Positions 18,553 through 25,172 of a stretch of DNA of 64,000 nucleotides are shown piece by piece; the stretch's first letter is position 1, and each line of letters begins with the position of its first letter. The position numbers and the translations under genes were made by a program. The notes beneath the pieces are model-generated. The model was not told where the DNA came from, did no database searches, and was given only the letters and a program-made list of their open reading frames with translations. Origin of the DNA: Kitasatospora sp. GP82 (GTDB lineage: Bacteria; Actinomycetota; Actinomycetes; Streptomycetales; Streptomycetaceae); contig NZ_JARZAJ010000002.1 in assembly GCF_029892105.1 (NCBI RefSeq), positions 62,001-126,000 of the forward strand. Reading direction: 5' to 3'.

Positions 18553-18807
18553 TTTCGGACACATCGGGATAAATCTTCCCTTGGCCCTGCCGGGGTCACA
18601 GAAGTAGACCAGGACGTCAATAGCGACGGGGAGCGAGCCGTGTGCGGCCATCTCGGCTCCCTGGACCCAGGTGAGCGAGCGTCGCGCGTGGCCGGGCAGG
18701 GTCTGGACGGTGGCCACGAGGGCGTCGCGCACGCGTTCCGCGCTGCGGCCAGCGGGCAGGTGCAGGCTGGCTGAGGCGATAGGGCTGCGCGCCGCCATAC
18801 GGAAATC
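18550..18807 (-). pseudogene. IS30-family transposase fragment
   Basis: The reading frame contains SASLHLPAGRSAERVRDAL, QTLPGHARRSLTWVQGAEMA and IDVLVYFCDP, closely matching the DDE core of IS30 transposases (the Asp after SLTW is Val here). The part after YFCDP, normally SPWQRG and the catalytic Glu region, is absent: the sequence changes immediately after FCDP and the frame ends inside the right arm of unit 4. N-terminal helix-turn-helix parts are also missing. It is a short internal remnant, not functional. Confidence 0.75.
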
Positions 18808-18852
18808 GCAATAACGATCACCGGCAGATGATCTGTCTGGGATGCTCGCCGG

Positions 18853-19165
18853 GTGACGGCACCCATCACACGCCTCCCGCACATCTCGACCCCGAGCGCC
18901 CGGGCGCTCGGGTCGCTGAGTCTGGCCTTCGCAGCGGCCGCGCCACTGCTGCTGGCCGAACCCGGCACCCGGCCCGGCGCTGCGGGCCCGGCGGAGCTGG
19001 CCGACGCGACGCTGGCCGCCGCCCGGGACGGCTCCGTCGACCGCGTCGCCGGCCGGATTCCGCTCGGGTCTGACCCAGGTGGCGGTCGCGATCGAGGACG
19101 GCGTCGCGCTGTGCTCGGGCATGCACCAGCCGGTCGGCACCGCCCCGATCGCCGAACCGGCCTGA
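18853..19165 (+). pseudogene. Possible frameshifted gene remnant
   Basis: The frame starting at 18853 has a hydrophobic Ala/Leu stretch (ALGSLSLAFAAAAPLLLAEP). After about 19065 that frame becomes Arg/Gly-rich, while another plus frame becomes gene-like and reads LTQVAVAIEDGVALCSG, MHQPVGTAPI, then EPA and a stop near 19165. The pattern suggests one gene disrupted by a frameshift. I do not recognise the family. Confidence 0.3.
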
Positions 19166-19231
19166 CGCGACCGGTCGGCGCTCACCGGGGGCGACCCGTA
19201 GGACCGTCCGCCGGTTCCGGGGCCGGTGACG

Positions 19232-19858
19232 TCAGGGCTTCCCCTTTGAGACGAAAAGGGTGACGGCGGTGCCCGGGGCGACGGCGGTGCCGGGCCTGGG
19301 CTCGCTGCTGATCACCGCGCCGGCCGGGGCCTTCCAGTCGGTGAAGTTCTGGACGTGCTCGATCTTCAGTCCGACTTCCGTGAGGACCTTCTCGGCCTGG
19401 GCCTGGGGCATGCCGAGGACTGCGGGGACGGTGACGGAGGGGTCACCGGGCGCTGGTGCGGTGCGGGTGCCGGGGGAGGGCGTGGCGCTTCCCATCGGAG
19501 CCTCGGGGGAAGCGGTGGCGGAGGTGTCGGGGGCGGGGGAAGCGGTGGAGGTCGGCTCCGGCGGCGCGGGCGAGGGCGTCGCGGAGGCTACGGGCGCGGC
19601 GGCGGTGTGCCGGACCGGGGGCTGGTCGGAGCCGTGCAGGGCGAAGGCGGTGCCCGCGGTCAGGACGATGGCGGCCGCCGATGCCGTGACCGCGAGCAGT
19701 CCGCGCCGACGGCGGGTGCGGCGCAGGATGGCGGTGCCGTCGAACGCGGGGGGTTGTGCGTCGTTCGCGAAGTTGTCCATGGCCTGGATCAGTGCCTCTC
19801 TCAGGTCGGGGTCCGGGGTGGAGCCGAGGTGGCCGTCGGGCGGGAACGAGGTCATCAC
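19232..19858 (-). CDS. Membrane-anchored PASTA-domain protein downstream of a sigma factor
   Basis: About 208 aa: a cytoplasmic N-terminal segment (PPDGHLGSTPDPDLREAL), Arg-rich stop-transfer RRTRRRR and one TM helix (GLLAVTASAAAIVLTAGTAF), a long Pro/Ser/Thr/Ala linker, and one C-terminal PASTA domain (VTVPAVLGMPQAQAEKVLTE to VTLFVSKG). The GTG start at 19858 overlaps the sigma-factor stop (GTGA); ATG at 19855 is also possible. The position after a SigE-type sigma factor suggests an anti-sigma or sigma-linked cell-wall sensor, PASTA domains binding peptidoglycan or muropeptides. That role is inferred. Confidence 0.85.
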   Translation of the reverse strand: MMTSFPPDGHLGSTPDPDLREALIQAMDNFANDAQPPAFDGTAILRRTRRRRGLLAVTASAAAIVLTAGTAFALHGSDQPPVRHTAAAPVASATPSPAPPEPTSTASPAPDTSATASPEAPMGSATPSPGTRTAPAPGDPSVTVPAVLGMPQAQAEKVLTEVGLKIEHVQNFTDWKAPAGAVISSEPRPGTAVAPGTAVTLFVSKGKP

Positions 19859-20424
19859 GCACCTTCGAACTGGGGCAGAGGAGTGGGCCGGCCGTCGTCC
19901 GGTACGGGCGCGGGCGGTTCGGACCGGGGCACCGCGGTGCGCAGTTTGGCCAGCCCGCGGGCGAGTTGCGAGCGCACGGCGGAGGGTGAGATCCGGAGTG
20001 TCTCGGCGATCTCCTGGTCGCCCATGTCATGCAGGTAGTGCAGCACCACGACGGTGCGCATACCGATCGGCAGGACGTGGAGCGCCTGTACCAGTTCGTC
20101 GCGAAGGTCCACGAGCCGGTACGGGTCACGGGGGTCTGCGTGGTCCGCGAGGTCCGAGCGCTCACCGGCCCGGCGGAGTCTGCGCCACCGGTCGTTGGCC
20201 AGGTTGACCACGATCCGGCGCACGTAGGCCTCCGGCGAGTCCGCGACGGCTACCCGGTTCCAGTGCCGGCATGCCTTCTCCAGCGCCTCCTGCAGCAGGT
20301 CCTCCGCACTGTCCTGACTTCCAGTCAGGATGTAGGCGGTCCGGAACAGTGCCGCGGAGCGCTGCTGGACGAACTCGACGAAGTCGATCCGCCGGGTGTC
20401 CCTGCCGCGCCTGCCCAGCCTCAC
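19855..20424 (-). CDS. SigE-type ECF sigma factor
   Basis: About 189 aa. Region 2 reads FVQQRSAALFRTAYILTGSQ, then AEDLLQEALEKACRHWNRV; region 4 carries MRTVVVLHYLHDMGDQEIAE and SPSAVRSQLARGLAKL. This is the short Streptomyces SigE-family type. The likely start is the GTG at 20424, where a preceding 9-codon leader ORF ends in a GTGA overlap. The same frame runs open upstream into a different gene's sequence, so a longer start is not credible. It forms an operon with the PASTA protein. Confidence 0.9.
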   Translation of the reverse strand: MRLGRRGRDTRRIDFVEFVQQRSAALFRTAYILTGSQDSAEDLLQEALEKACRHWNRVAVADSPEAYVRRIVVNLANDRWRRLRRAGERSDLADHADPRDPYRLVDLRDELVQALHVLPIGMRTVVVLHYLHDMGDQEIAETLRISPSAVRSQLARGLAKLRTAVPRSEPPAPVPDDGRPTPLPQFEGA

Positions 20425-20447
20425 CAGCCGCCCGCCGATGCACTCAT
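20421..20447 (-). CDS. Eight-residue leader peptide coupled to the sigma-factor start
   Basis: A strong GGAGGAG site is positioned not for the sigma GTG but for an ATG at 20447 that opens MSASAGGW and stops at TGA (20421-20423). That TGA overlaps the GTG of the sigma factor (GTGA). Translation of the leader would deliver ribosomes to the sigma start. Alternatively the leader marks a frameshift in an originally longer sigma N-terminus. Confidence 0.45.
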   Translation of the reverse strand: MSASAGGW

Positions 20448-20774
20448 GTTCTCCTCCTTCAGCGTTCCCACACCCATGACGGGCCCTCACCGCGTCCTGC
20501 TGCACCGAACCTCCCGAAGTGACACGCATCACTTGGGCCGGCGGCCCTGAACGCCCGACGCCCCCCGCCGAGAGCCCGTCAGGGCCGGTGGAGGCGTCGA
20601 GTTGTCGCGGCGCGGGCGCCCGGCGGACCGGGCCCCAGCGCTGCTCCGCAGAGGTTCTTGGAGGGGTGTCGATCAGGGCATGGGGTCGCCGAGACAGAGG
20701 CCGAAGGTGTAGTTCACGGCTTTCTCGGGCGGCTGAAGGGGAGATCAGGAGAACTCGAGGTTGTGGGGGCCGGG
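20448..20774. other. 327-bp region without a gene
   Basis: Lies upstream of the sigma-factor leader and downstream of the broken acetyltransferase. It should contain the sigma operon promoter. No convincing promoter motif, hairpin or ORF was seen. Confidence 0.45.
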
Positions 20775-21543
20775 TCAGGATGACGGCCCGGCCCGGCCCC
20801 CACCGTCCTGGAGATCGAGCTGGTACTCGAATGAATGTTGTGTGCGTCGGCACATAGCCGAGCGCGTCGTTGATGTGCCTCATATACGGATTGTTATCGG
20901 CGGTGTCGGTAAGCAAGCCGCCGAGGTCCGGGTGCCGCTCAAAGGCATGCCGGATCGAGGCGGCCTTCATCCAGAGGCCGAGGCCATGCCCGCGATGATC
21001 AGGGAGGACACCGGTGCCGTAGTGCTGGCCATCGCCCTTGCCATCGCCGGGGACCACCAGTTCAGTGAACCCAGCGATCGAGCCGTCCGACTCGTCGATG
21101 GCAACGACGGTGTGCAGCACGTCACCCCGCCTTTCGATGGCCGCAGCTGCGGCCCGGACCCGTTCCAGGTCCCAGGTCACCGTGCCGAAGTCGGTGCTGC
21201 CCATCGGCATGTCGTCCATGACGTGGCGCGACGCGACAAACGTCTCGGCGAAGCCGTCCGGAACCGTACCCTCCCATGACGCCAGCCGATATCCCGGATG
21301 TGACTGTTCGGTGATCTCGGCGAGAGCGGTGATGTCCACCTCGGCCAATGGGAGGCGGGTGAAGGTCAGGGTCAGGACCCTGCGGAAGCCCCGGGCCGAC
21401 AGGAATCGGTCGCCGGGAGTACCCGCCTCTGCCTGGGTGATGACACAGCGTCGGCCGTCCTCGCGTGCAGCGGCCACGGCTGCCTCCAGGAGCCGGGAGC
21501 CGGTGTGGTTTCGCCGCTCGGCCGGATGCTCTGCGGTGCCCAC
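20775..21543 (-). pseudogene. Two-domain GNAT acetyltransferase, truncated and frameshifted
   Basis: The visible protein has the end of a first GNAT domain (GSRLLEAAVAAAREDGRRCV) and a second GNAT domain (acetyl-CoA loop GVLPDHRGHGLGLWMK, DTADNNPYMRHINDALGY). The first half of domain 1 is missing. Near the C-terminus a tandem duplication of 4 bp (GAATGAAT at 20829-20836) shifts the frame. Removing one copy restores the family's expected ending FEYQLDL and a stop at 20775; as it stands the frame runs on into the sigma factor. Probably inactive. Confidence 0.7.
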
Positions 21544-21765
21544 CCCGACCGCCTTTCATGTGGTCCAGCACAGCGGTGATCGCAATGATCACCTGTCCAC
21601 CAACCGCCTCCCGCTGCACAGTCTCCAGCTGCAGTTCCAGCGTCCAGTCAGATCTGACCTCCATGTGGGCGATTGTGACGAGAGTCCCTGACAACCAGTC
21701 GGGCGTCACACGGAGAGCGCCAGATGGCGCGAATGGGCAAGGCAACCACCGCGTGCCTCGATCGA

Positions 21766-22179
21766 CTACACGAGCACGAGCCGCACACGATCACCGCAGA
21801 GTTTGGTCATGTCGTCGATGTCCGACGTCAGCAGGACGACCGGCCGCTGCTGTCGCAGCGCCATCTCGGCCACTGCCGCGTCAATCGCGCACTTGTGGCC
21901 ATGAAGACCTGCGGCGATCAGCATCGCGGAAGCCGCCCGGGCGTCCTCGTCCCCCACCTGCACGATCCGCAGCCCGGACAGAATCCAGCGGAGGCGGGCC
22001 CGGTCGGTGCGACTGAGCGCGGCTTCGATGATGGTCAAGGCACTGATCACCACCTCCATGCCCCGTTTGCGGGCCTCCGCGACCAGCGCGACGGCGGGTT
22101 CGTGGTCGTTGACCAGCTTGGACAGGCCCTCGGAGTCGAGCACCAGGGTGCCCTCGTGGCTCAGCTTGCGACGGGCCAT
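21766..22179 (-). CDS. PIN-domain toxin (VapC-like)
   Basis: A 137-aa PIN-domain protein with the acidic catalytic set: LVLDSEGLSKL (first Asp), SALTIIEAAL (Glu), CAIDAAVAEMA (Asp) and LLTSDIDDM (last Asp pair). Such proteins are Mg-dependent RNases neutralised by a cognate antitoxin. The gene overlaps the upstream 94-aa antitoxin by 19 bp, indicating one operon. It sits close to the right edge of the fourth att-bounded module. Confidence 0.88.
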   Translation of the reverse strand: MARRKLSHEGTLVLDSEGLSKLVNDHEPAVALVAEARKRGMEVVISALTIIEAALSRTDRARLRWILSGLRIVQVGDEDARAASAMLIAAGLHGHKCAIDAAVAEMALRQQRPVVLLTSDIDDMTKLCGDRVRLVLV

Positions 22180-22445
22180 CCGCCCTCCTCGCCGAACACC
22201 TCGTCGAAGACCTGCCGTGCGCGCTCCTGCTCCGCCGGCGAGATCGATCCCTTCCGGCGTTCATAGTCGGCCAGGTACTCGTCCAGGATCCGACCGCGCA
22301 GCTCGCGCTCGACGGCTGCGGTGATGAACGCCGAGAACTCGCGCTTGCCCACCCGCTGGCGGATGGCCTCGGCCGTACCTTCGGGCAGGGAGAGGCTGAC
22401 CCTGGTGGCCGGCCCCTCGCCGATGCTGTAGGGCATCTCAGTCAT
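22161..22445 (-). CDS. Antitoxin partner of the PIN toxin
   Basis: A 94-aa protein with a beta-strand-like ATRVSLSLPEGTAEAIRQ followed by helices, the shape of a ribbon-helix-helix DNA-binding antitoxin, and a charged C-terminal tail (ERRKGSISPAEQERARQVF) suitable for wrapping the toxin. It overlaps the toxin start by 19 bp. Antitoxins of this class usually autorepress their operon, but I see no clear operator. Confidence 0.82.
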   Translation of the reverse strand: MTEMPYSIGEGPATRVSLSLPEGTAEAIRQRVGKREFSAFITAAVERELRGRILDEYLADYERRKGSISPAEQERARQVFDEVFGEEGGWPVAS

Positions 22446-22503
22446 GGGTCCAGATTGTCAAAGAAGTAGGAATTCCGATCCGGTCTCCAGACAGGCTTGC
22501 TCT

Positions 22504-22708
22504 GATTGCAGTTCTGGTTGCATTCACCCACGTCCGGTGCCGTCCGCAACCCGGTGAGCGAGCCACTCCACCCCAGGTCAGGACACTCAAACACGCCCCC
22601 GGGACAGCCGGACGAACAGTTGGAAAGCGTGTCGGGGGCAACCCCTCACGAGTTCGAGTCTCGTATCCTCCGTCGGCAGAAGGCCCGGACCGCACAACGG
22701 TCCGGGCC
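22504..22708 (+). repeat. att-like unit 5: arm, tRNA-Ser(GGA) 3' fragment, hairpin
   Basis: The arm at 22504-22526 is a GATTGCAG/GGTTGCAT variant. The core is 22620-22674, 116 bp downstream, with a few changes (GTGTCGGGGG in the variable-arm start, GAGTCTCG in the T-arm, CCGTC at the end). The hairpin is at 22682-22708. The unit lies between two toxin-antitoxin operons. Confidence 0.82.
22682..22708 (+). terminator. Hairpin after att-like core 5
   Basis: The stem GGCCCGGACCG/CGGTCCGGGCC has 11 bp and a 5-nt loop CACAA, followed by ATCGTCGT. It has the same position relative to the core as the other hairpins. Confidence 0.65.
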
Positions 22709-23038
22709 ATCGTCGTATCCCGCCCGAGACAGGCGGAGGTGGCGCGCGTCCGTTGCCGACCTGCCACGACGCTGCCGCCGCGGGAAGCCCCATGGTTTCC
22801 AGGGCGGGGCGCCCCCGCGAGACACCTCGACATCCTCACGGCGACGTGGGAGGGGCCGCCCCGCGCACCCACGGGCACTGTGAGGTGGCGGATGCCCCAT
22901 CAGTGGATCAGCCTTCGCCCGCTCCGACACGGCACGGCCAACGGCAGCACCGGGCATCGCCGCCCACGCAACACCTCTCCGCTTTGATACATAGGGCGAT
23001 ATACTTGAGGTGCGAGTTGATACCAGGAGGTGTATCGC
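22709..23038. other. 330-bp region without a gene upstream of vapBC
   Basis: No coding bias. The right end holds the vapBC promoter area: TTGATAC occurs twice (22984-22990 and 23017-23023), flanking a TATACT (23000-23005) that could be the -10. The spaced TTGATAC pair is a candidate operator for the VapB protein. Confidence 0.5.
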
Positions 23039-23254
23039 ATGAGCCGGACCGTGATCGATCTGGATGACGAGCTCCTCGCCGACGTGGCTCAGGCTCTCGG
23101 CACCAGCACCAAGAAGGAGACGGTCAACACCGCTCTTCGCGAGGTACTGGAGAACAGACGGCGAGCGCTCGCCCTCACACGACTGCGCGCCGCAGCCGAT
23201 GCCGGGGCATTCGACCTTGAGATCTTCGAGGACAAGAGGAACTACCGTCGGTGA
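23039..23254 (+). CDS. vapB: VapB-family antitoxin
   Basis: A 71-aa protein with a ribbon-helix-helix N-terminus (TVIDLDDELLADVAQALG, KKETVNTALREVLEN), the actinobacterial VapB pattern in which DLDDELL is followed by T-K-E-V-N-ALR. The start was put at the ATG at 23039 (AGGAGG 8 nt upstream); GTG at 23030 is in frame but too close to the RBS. The stop overlaps the toxin start by GTGA. Confidence 0.92.
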   Translation: MSRTVIDLDDELLADVAQALGTSTKKETVNTALREVLENRRRALALTRLRAAADAGAFDLEIFEDKRNYRR

Positions 23255-23673
23255 ACGCGGCGCAATTCCTGATCGACACCAGCGCGCTCGCGCGTTTCAT
23301 GCGCGGCGACGCCGAGCAGTACGGCTGGGACCAGGCCGCAGCGGCCGGCCTGATCGCAACCTGCCCCATCACCGAACTTGAGTTCTTCTACAGCGCACGG
23401 ACAGCCGCCGACCGCGCTCAGGGGATCGAGGACATGCGCTTGCTGTTCAGCTGGGTACCGGTCGATGACCGCGCCTACGACCGTGCCTGGCAGGTCCAGG
23501 ACATGCTGACCAGACGAGGCCAGCATCGCAGCGCCGGAGCTGTAGACCTGATCGTCGCCGCCACAGCCGAACTGCAGGGCCTGACCCTCCTGCACCGAGA
23601 CCGCGACTTCGAGTGCATCGCGAACGTCACGGGACAGGCCCTCCAGTGGTACGGGCCACAGGCCGGCAAGTGA
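23251..23673 (+). CDS. vapC: VapC-family PIN-domain RNase toxin
   Basis: A 140-aa PIN protein: FLIDTSALARF (Asp 9), TELEFFYSAR (Glu), SAGAVDLIVAATAEL (Asp) and LLHRDRDFECIA (final Asp). The GTG start overlaps the vapB stop (GTGA), so it is translationally coupled. It is a predicted site-specific RNase, inactive while VapB is made. It lies just inside the left edge of the fifth att-bounded module. Confidence 0.93.
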   Translation: MNAAQFLIDTSALARFMRGDAEQYGWDQAAAAGLIATCPITELEFFYSARTAADRAQGIEDMRLLFSWVPVDDRAYDRAWQVQDMLTRRGQHRSAGAVDLIVAATAELQGLTLLHRDRDFECIANVTGQALQWYGPQAGK

Positions 23674-23782
23674 ATCAGGCTCCGTCCAGTCCATGGCCGG
23701 GAGAAGGAAGAGGGCTCTGGTTCGAAGAGGGCTCTGGTTCTGTGATGACGTGCCCGTGAAACGGCAGAACACGGCGCACCGT

Positions 23783-23805
23783 GGTTGCGGTTCTGGTTGC
23801 ATTCA
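23783..23805 (+). repeat. Orphan att-type arm without a tRNA core
   Basis: Two direct repeats, GGTTGCGG and GGTTGCAT, 12 bp apart as in the complete units, followed by spacer sequence similar to that of units 2, 3 and 5 (CCACGTTCGG, then CCGCTCCGCCGCA). Where the core should begin the sequence diverges. It looks like an att-like unit whose core was deleted. Confidence 0.7.
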
Positions 23806-24019
23806 TCCACGTTCGGCATCGTCCGCCACTCGGCAGCCAGGCCGCTCCGCCGCACCCATGAGGCTCCCCGGGGCGGTTTTTCGGGGCTTCCCGGCAGCCG
23901 CTCGACATGGTTGCCGCGTGCGGGGGGTCCAGTTGGAGCGCCCGGAGGCCGCGAGGGATGAGCGGGCGAGGACGATCGGGAGCAGGCCGGCGCACGGTCC
24001 TTGATCGGCCACAGGCACG

Positions 24020-24058
24020 CCCGGGCCTGCGGCCGCTGTTGGCTGCCGCAGGCCCGGG
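24020..24058 (-). terminator. Strong hairpin between vapC and the CAP gene
   Basis: A 14-bp perfect stem CCCGGGCCTGCGGC/GCCGCAGGCCCGGG with an 11-nt loop, just beyond the stop of the minus-strand CAP gene (24065). It likely terminates that transcript and perhaps the opposing vapBC one. Confidence 0.7.
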
Positions 24059-24064
24059 AGCCGA

Positions 24065-24985
24065 TCATGCGGGTGTGGCGAAGACCTGCGTCCACCACGG
24101 GCCATTCGCACCGGAGTTGACGCCTACGCCGATGACCTTGAAGTTGCAGTTGAGGATGTTCTCGCGGTGCGGCGGGCTGTGCATCCACTCGTCCACCACG
24201 TGGGCCGGGTCCGGCTGACCGTAGGCGATGTTCTCGCCCCAGGAGCCGGCGTCGTAGCCCGCGGCACGCAGCCGGTAGTCGGCGTGGTGGCCCTCCGGGT
24301 CGGGGTGGGAGAAGTAGTGACGGGCAACCATGTCGTCCGAGTGCACCTGGGCTGCGGTCTGCGCCTGGGCATTGACGGTGAGCGGGCCGCAGCCGGCCTT
24401 GGCCCGCTCGATGTTGGTGAGGTCGGCGACCTGCTGCGCGAACTGCGCGGTGCTCCCGGTGGCCGGCGGCGCGTTGGTGACGGGCGCGTCGCCGCCCGCC
24501 ACCGCGCTGTCTGCGGCCGTGGCGGCCGGCTTGGCGGCCGGGGCCTTGGACGCGGTCTTGCGAGCGGAGGACGACGCGACGGCCGACGCCGAACTGCGCT
24601 GCGGGGCCGAGGCCGAGGGCGACGGGGTGGCGGACGCGGACGCGGATGCAGACGCGGACGCGGACGCGACGGGGAAGGCGGACGCCACCGCGCTCGGCGC
24701 CAGCGGTACGTCACCGGCCACCGCGACCTGGGCCACGTCCTTGCCACCACCGGAGTGGGCGGAGGACAGCACGGCGTATCCGGTGACGCCGGCCACGACG
24801 AGCGCGGCGGCCACCGCGCTCGCGAAGACACCGCGGCGCCCGGCTCCGCGATGCCGGGGACGTCGACGGTGCGTCCCACCGTCCGGTGCCGACGCGGGCA
24901 CGTGTGCCTCGGTCGCCGGGCCGTGCCACGGTCCGTCCCCCCGGTGCTGCGACCTGGCGAACTGGGGCGTGGGGTCGTCGTTCAT
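24065..24985 (-). CDS. Secreted/anchored CAP-domain (SCP/PR1) protein
   Basis: A 306-aa protein: a basic N-terminus, one TM helix (GVFASAVAAALVVAGVTGYAVL, ~residues 53-74), an Ala/Ser-rich low-complexity linker (DNA repeat of GCGGACGCG units near 24635-24670), and a C-terminal CAP domain (LTNIERAKAGCGPL, HSDDMVARHYFSH, GENIAYGQ, HRENILNCNFKVIGVGV). CAP domains are extracellular and of variable or unknown activity. It is divergent from a second gene that also ends in a CAP domain; the two domains are related and may share a ligand. Confidence 0.9.
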   Translation of the reverse strand: MNDDPTPQFARSQHRGDGPWHGPATEAHVPASAPDGGTHRRRPRHRGAGRRGVFASAVAAALVVAGVTGYAVLSSAHSGGGKDVAQVAVAGDVPLAPSAVASAFPVASASASASASASATPSPSASAPQRSSASAVASSSARKTASKAPAAKPAATAADSAVAGGDAPVTNAPPATGSTAQFAQQVADLTNIERAKAGCGPLTVNAQAQTAAQVHSDDMVARHYFSHPDPEGHHADYRLRAAGYDAGSWGENIAYGQPDPAHVVDEWMHSPPHRENILNCNFKVIGVGVNSGANGPWWTQVFATPA

Positions 24986-25172
24986 ACTGGTCTGCTTCCT
25001 GAGCGGGTTCGAGTCGGTGTCCGTTCCGACGCCCTGGGAGAACCTGCGGACCGAAGCGGGATAACGGAAAGAGTCCGACGGAAAACCCAGCCGGGATTCC
25101 TGTTATCCGCCCAGCCGCGACCGGTCTCCGACGCATGGGGGTCCGTGCGATCGGGACGAGTGAGGAGAGCGG

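Larger units (their letters stand above)
23674..24064. other. 391-bp intergenic region with an orphan arm and a terminator
   Basis: No gene. Contains the orphan att-type arm at 23783-23805 plus ~65 bp resembling the arm-core spacer of the other units, but no tRNA core. A strong hairpin lies at 24020-24058. Confidence 0.7.

Noticed and set aside
24600-24680. GCGGACGCG tandem repeat as a CRISPR or regulatory repeat
   Set aside because: It is the coding sequence of an Ala/Ser-rich linker in the CAP protein.
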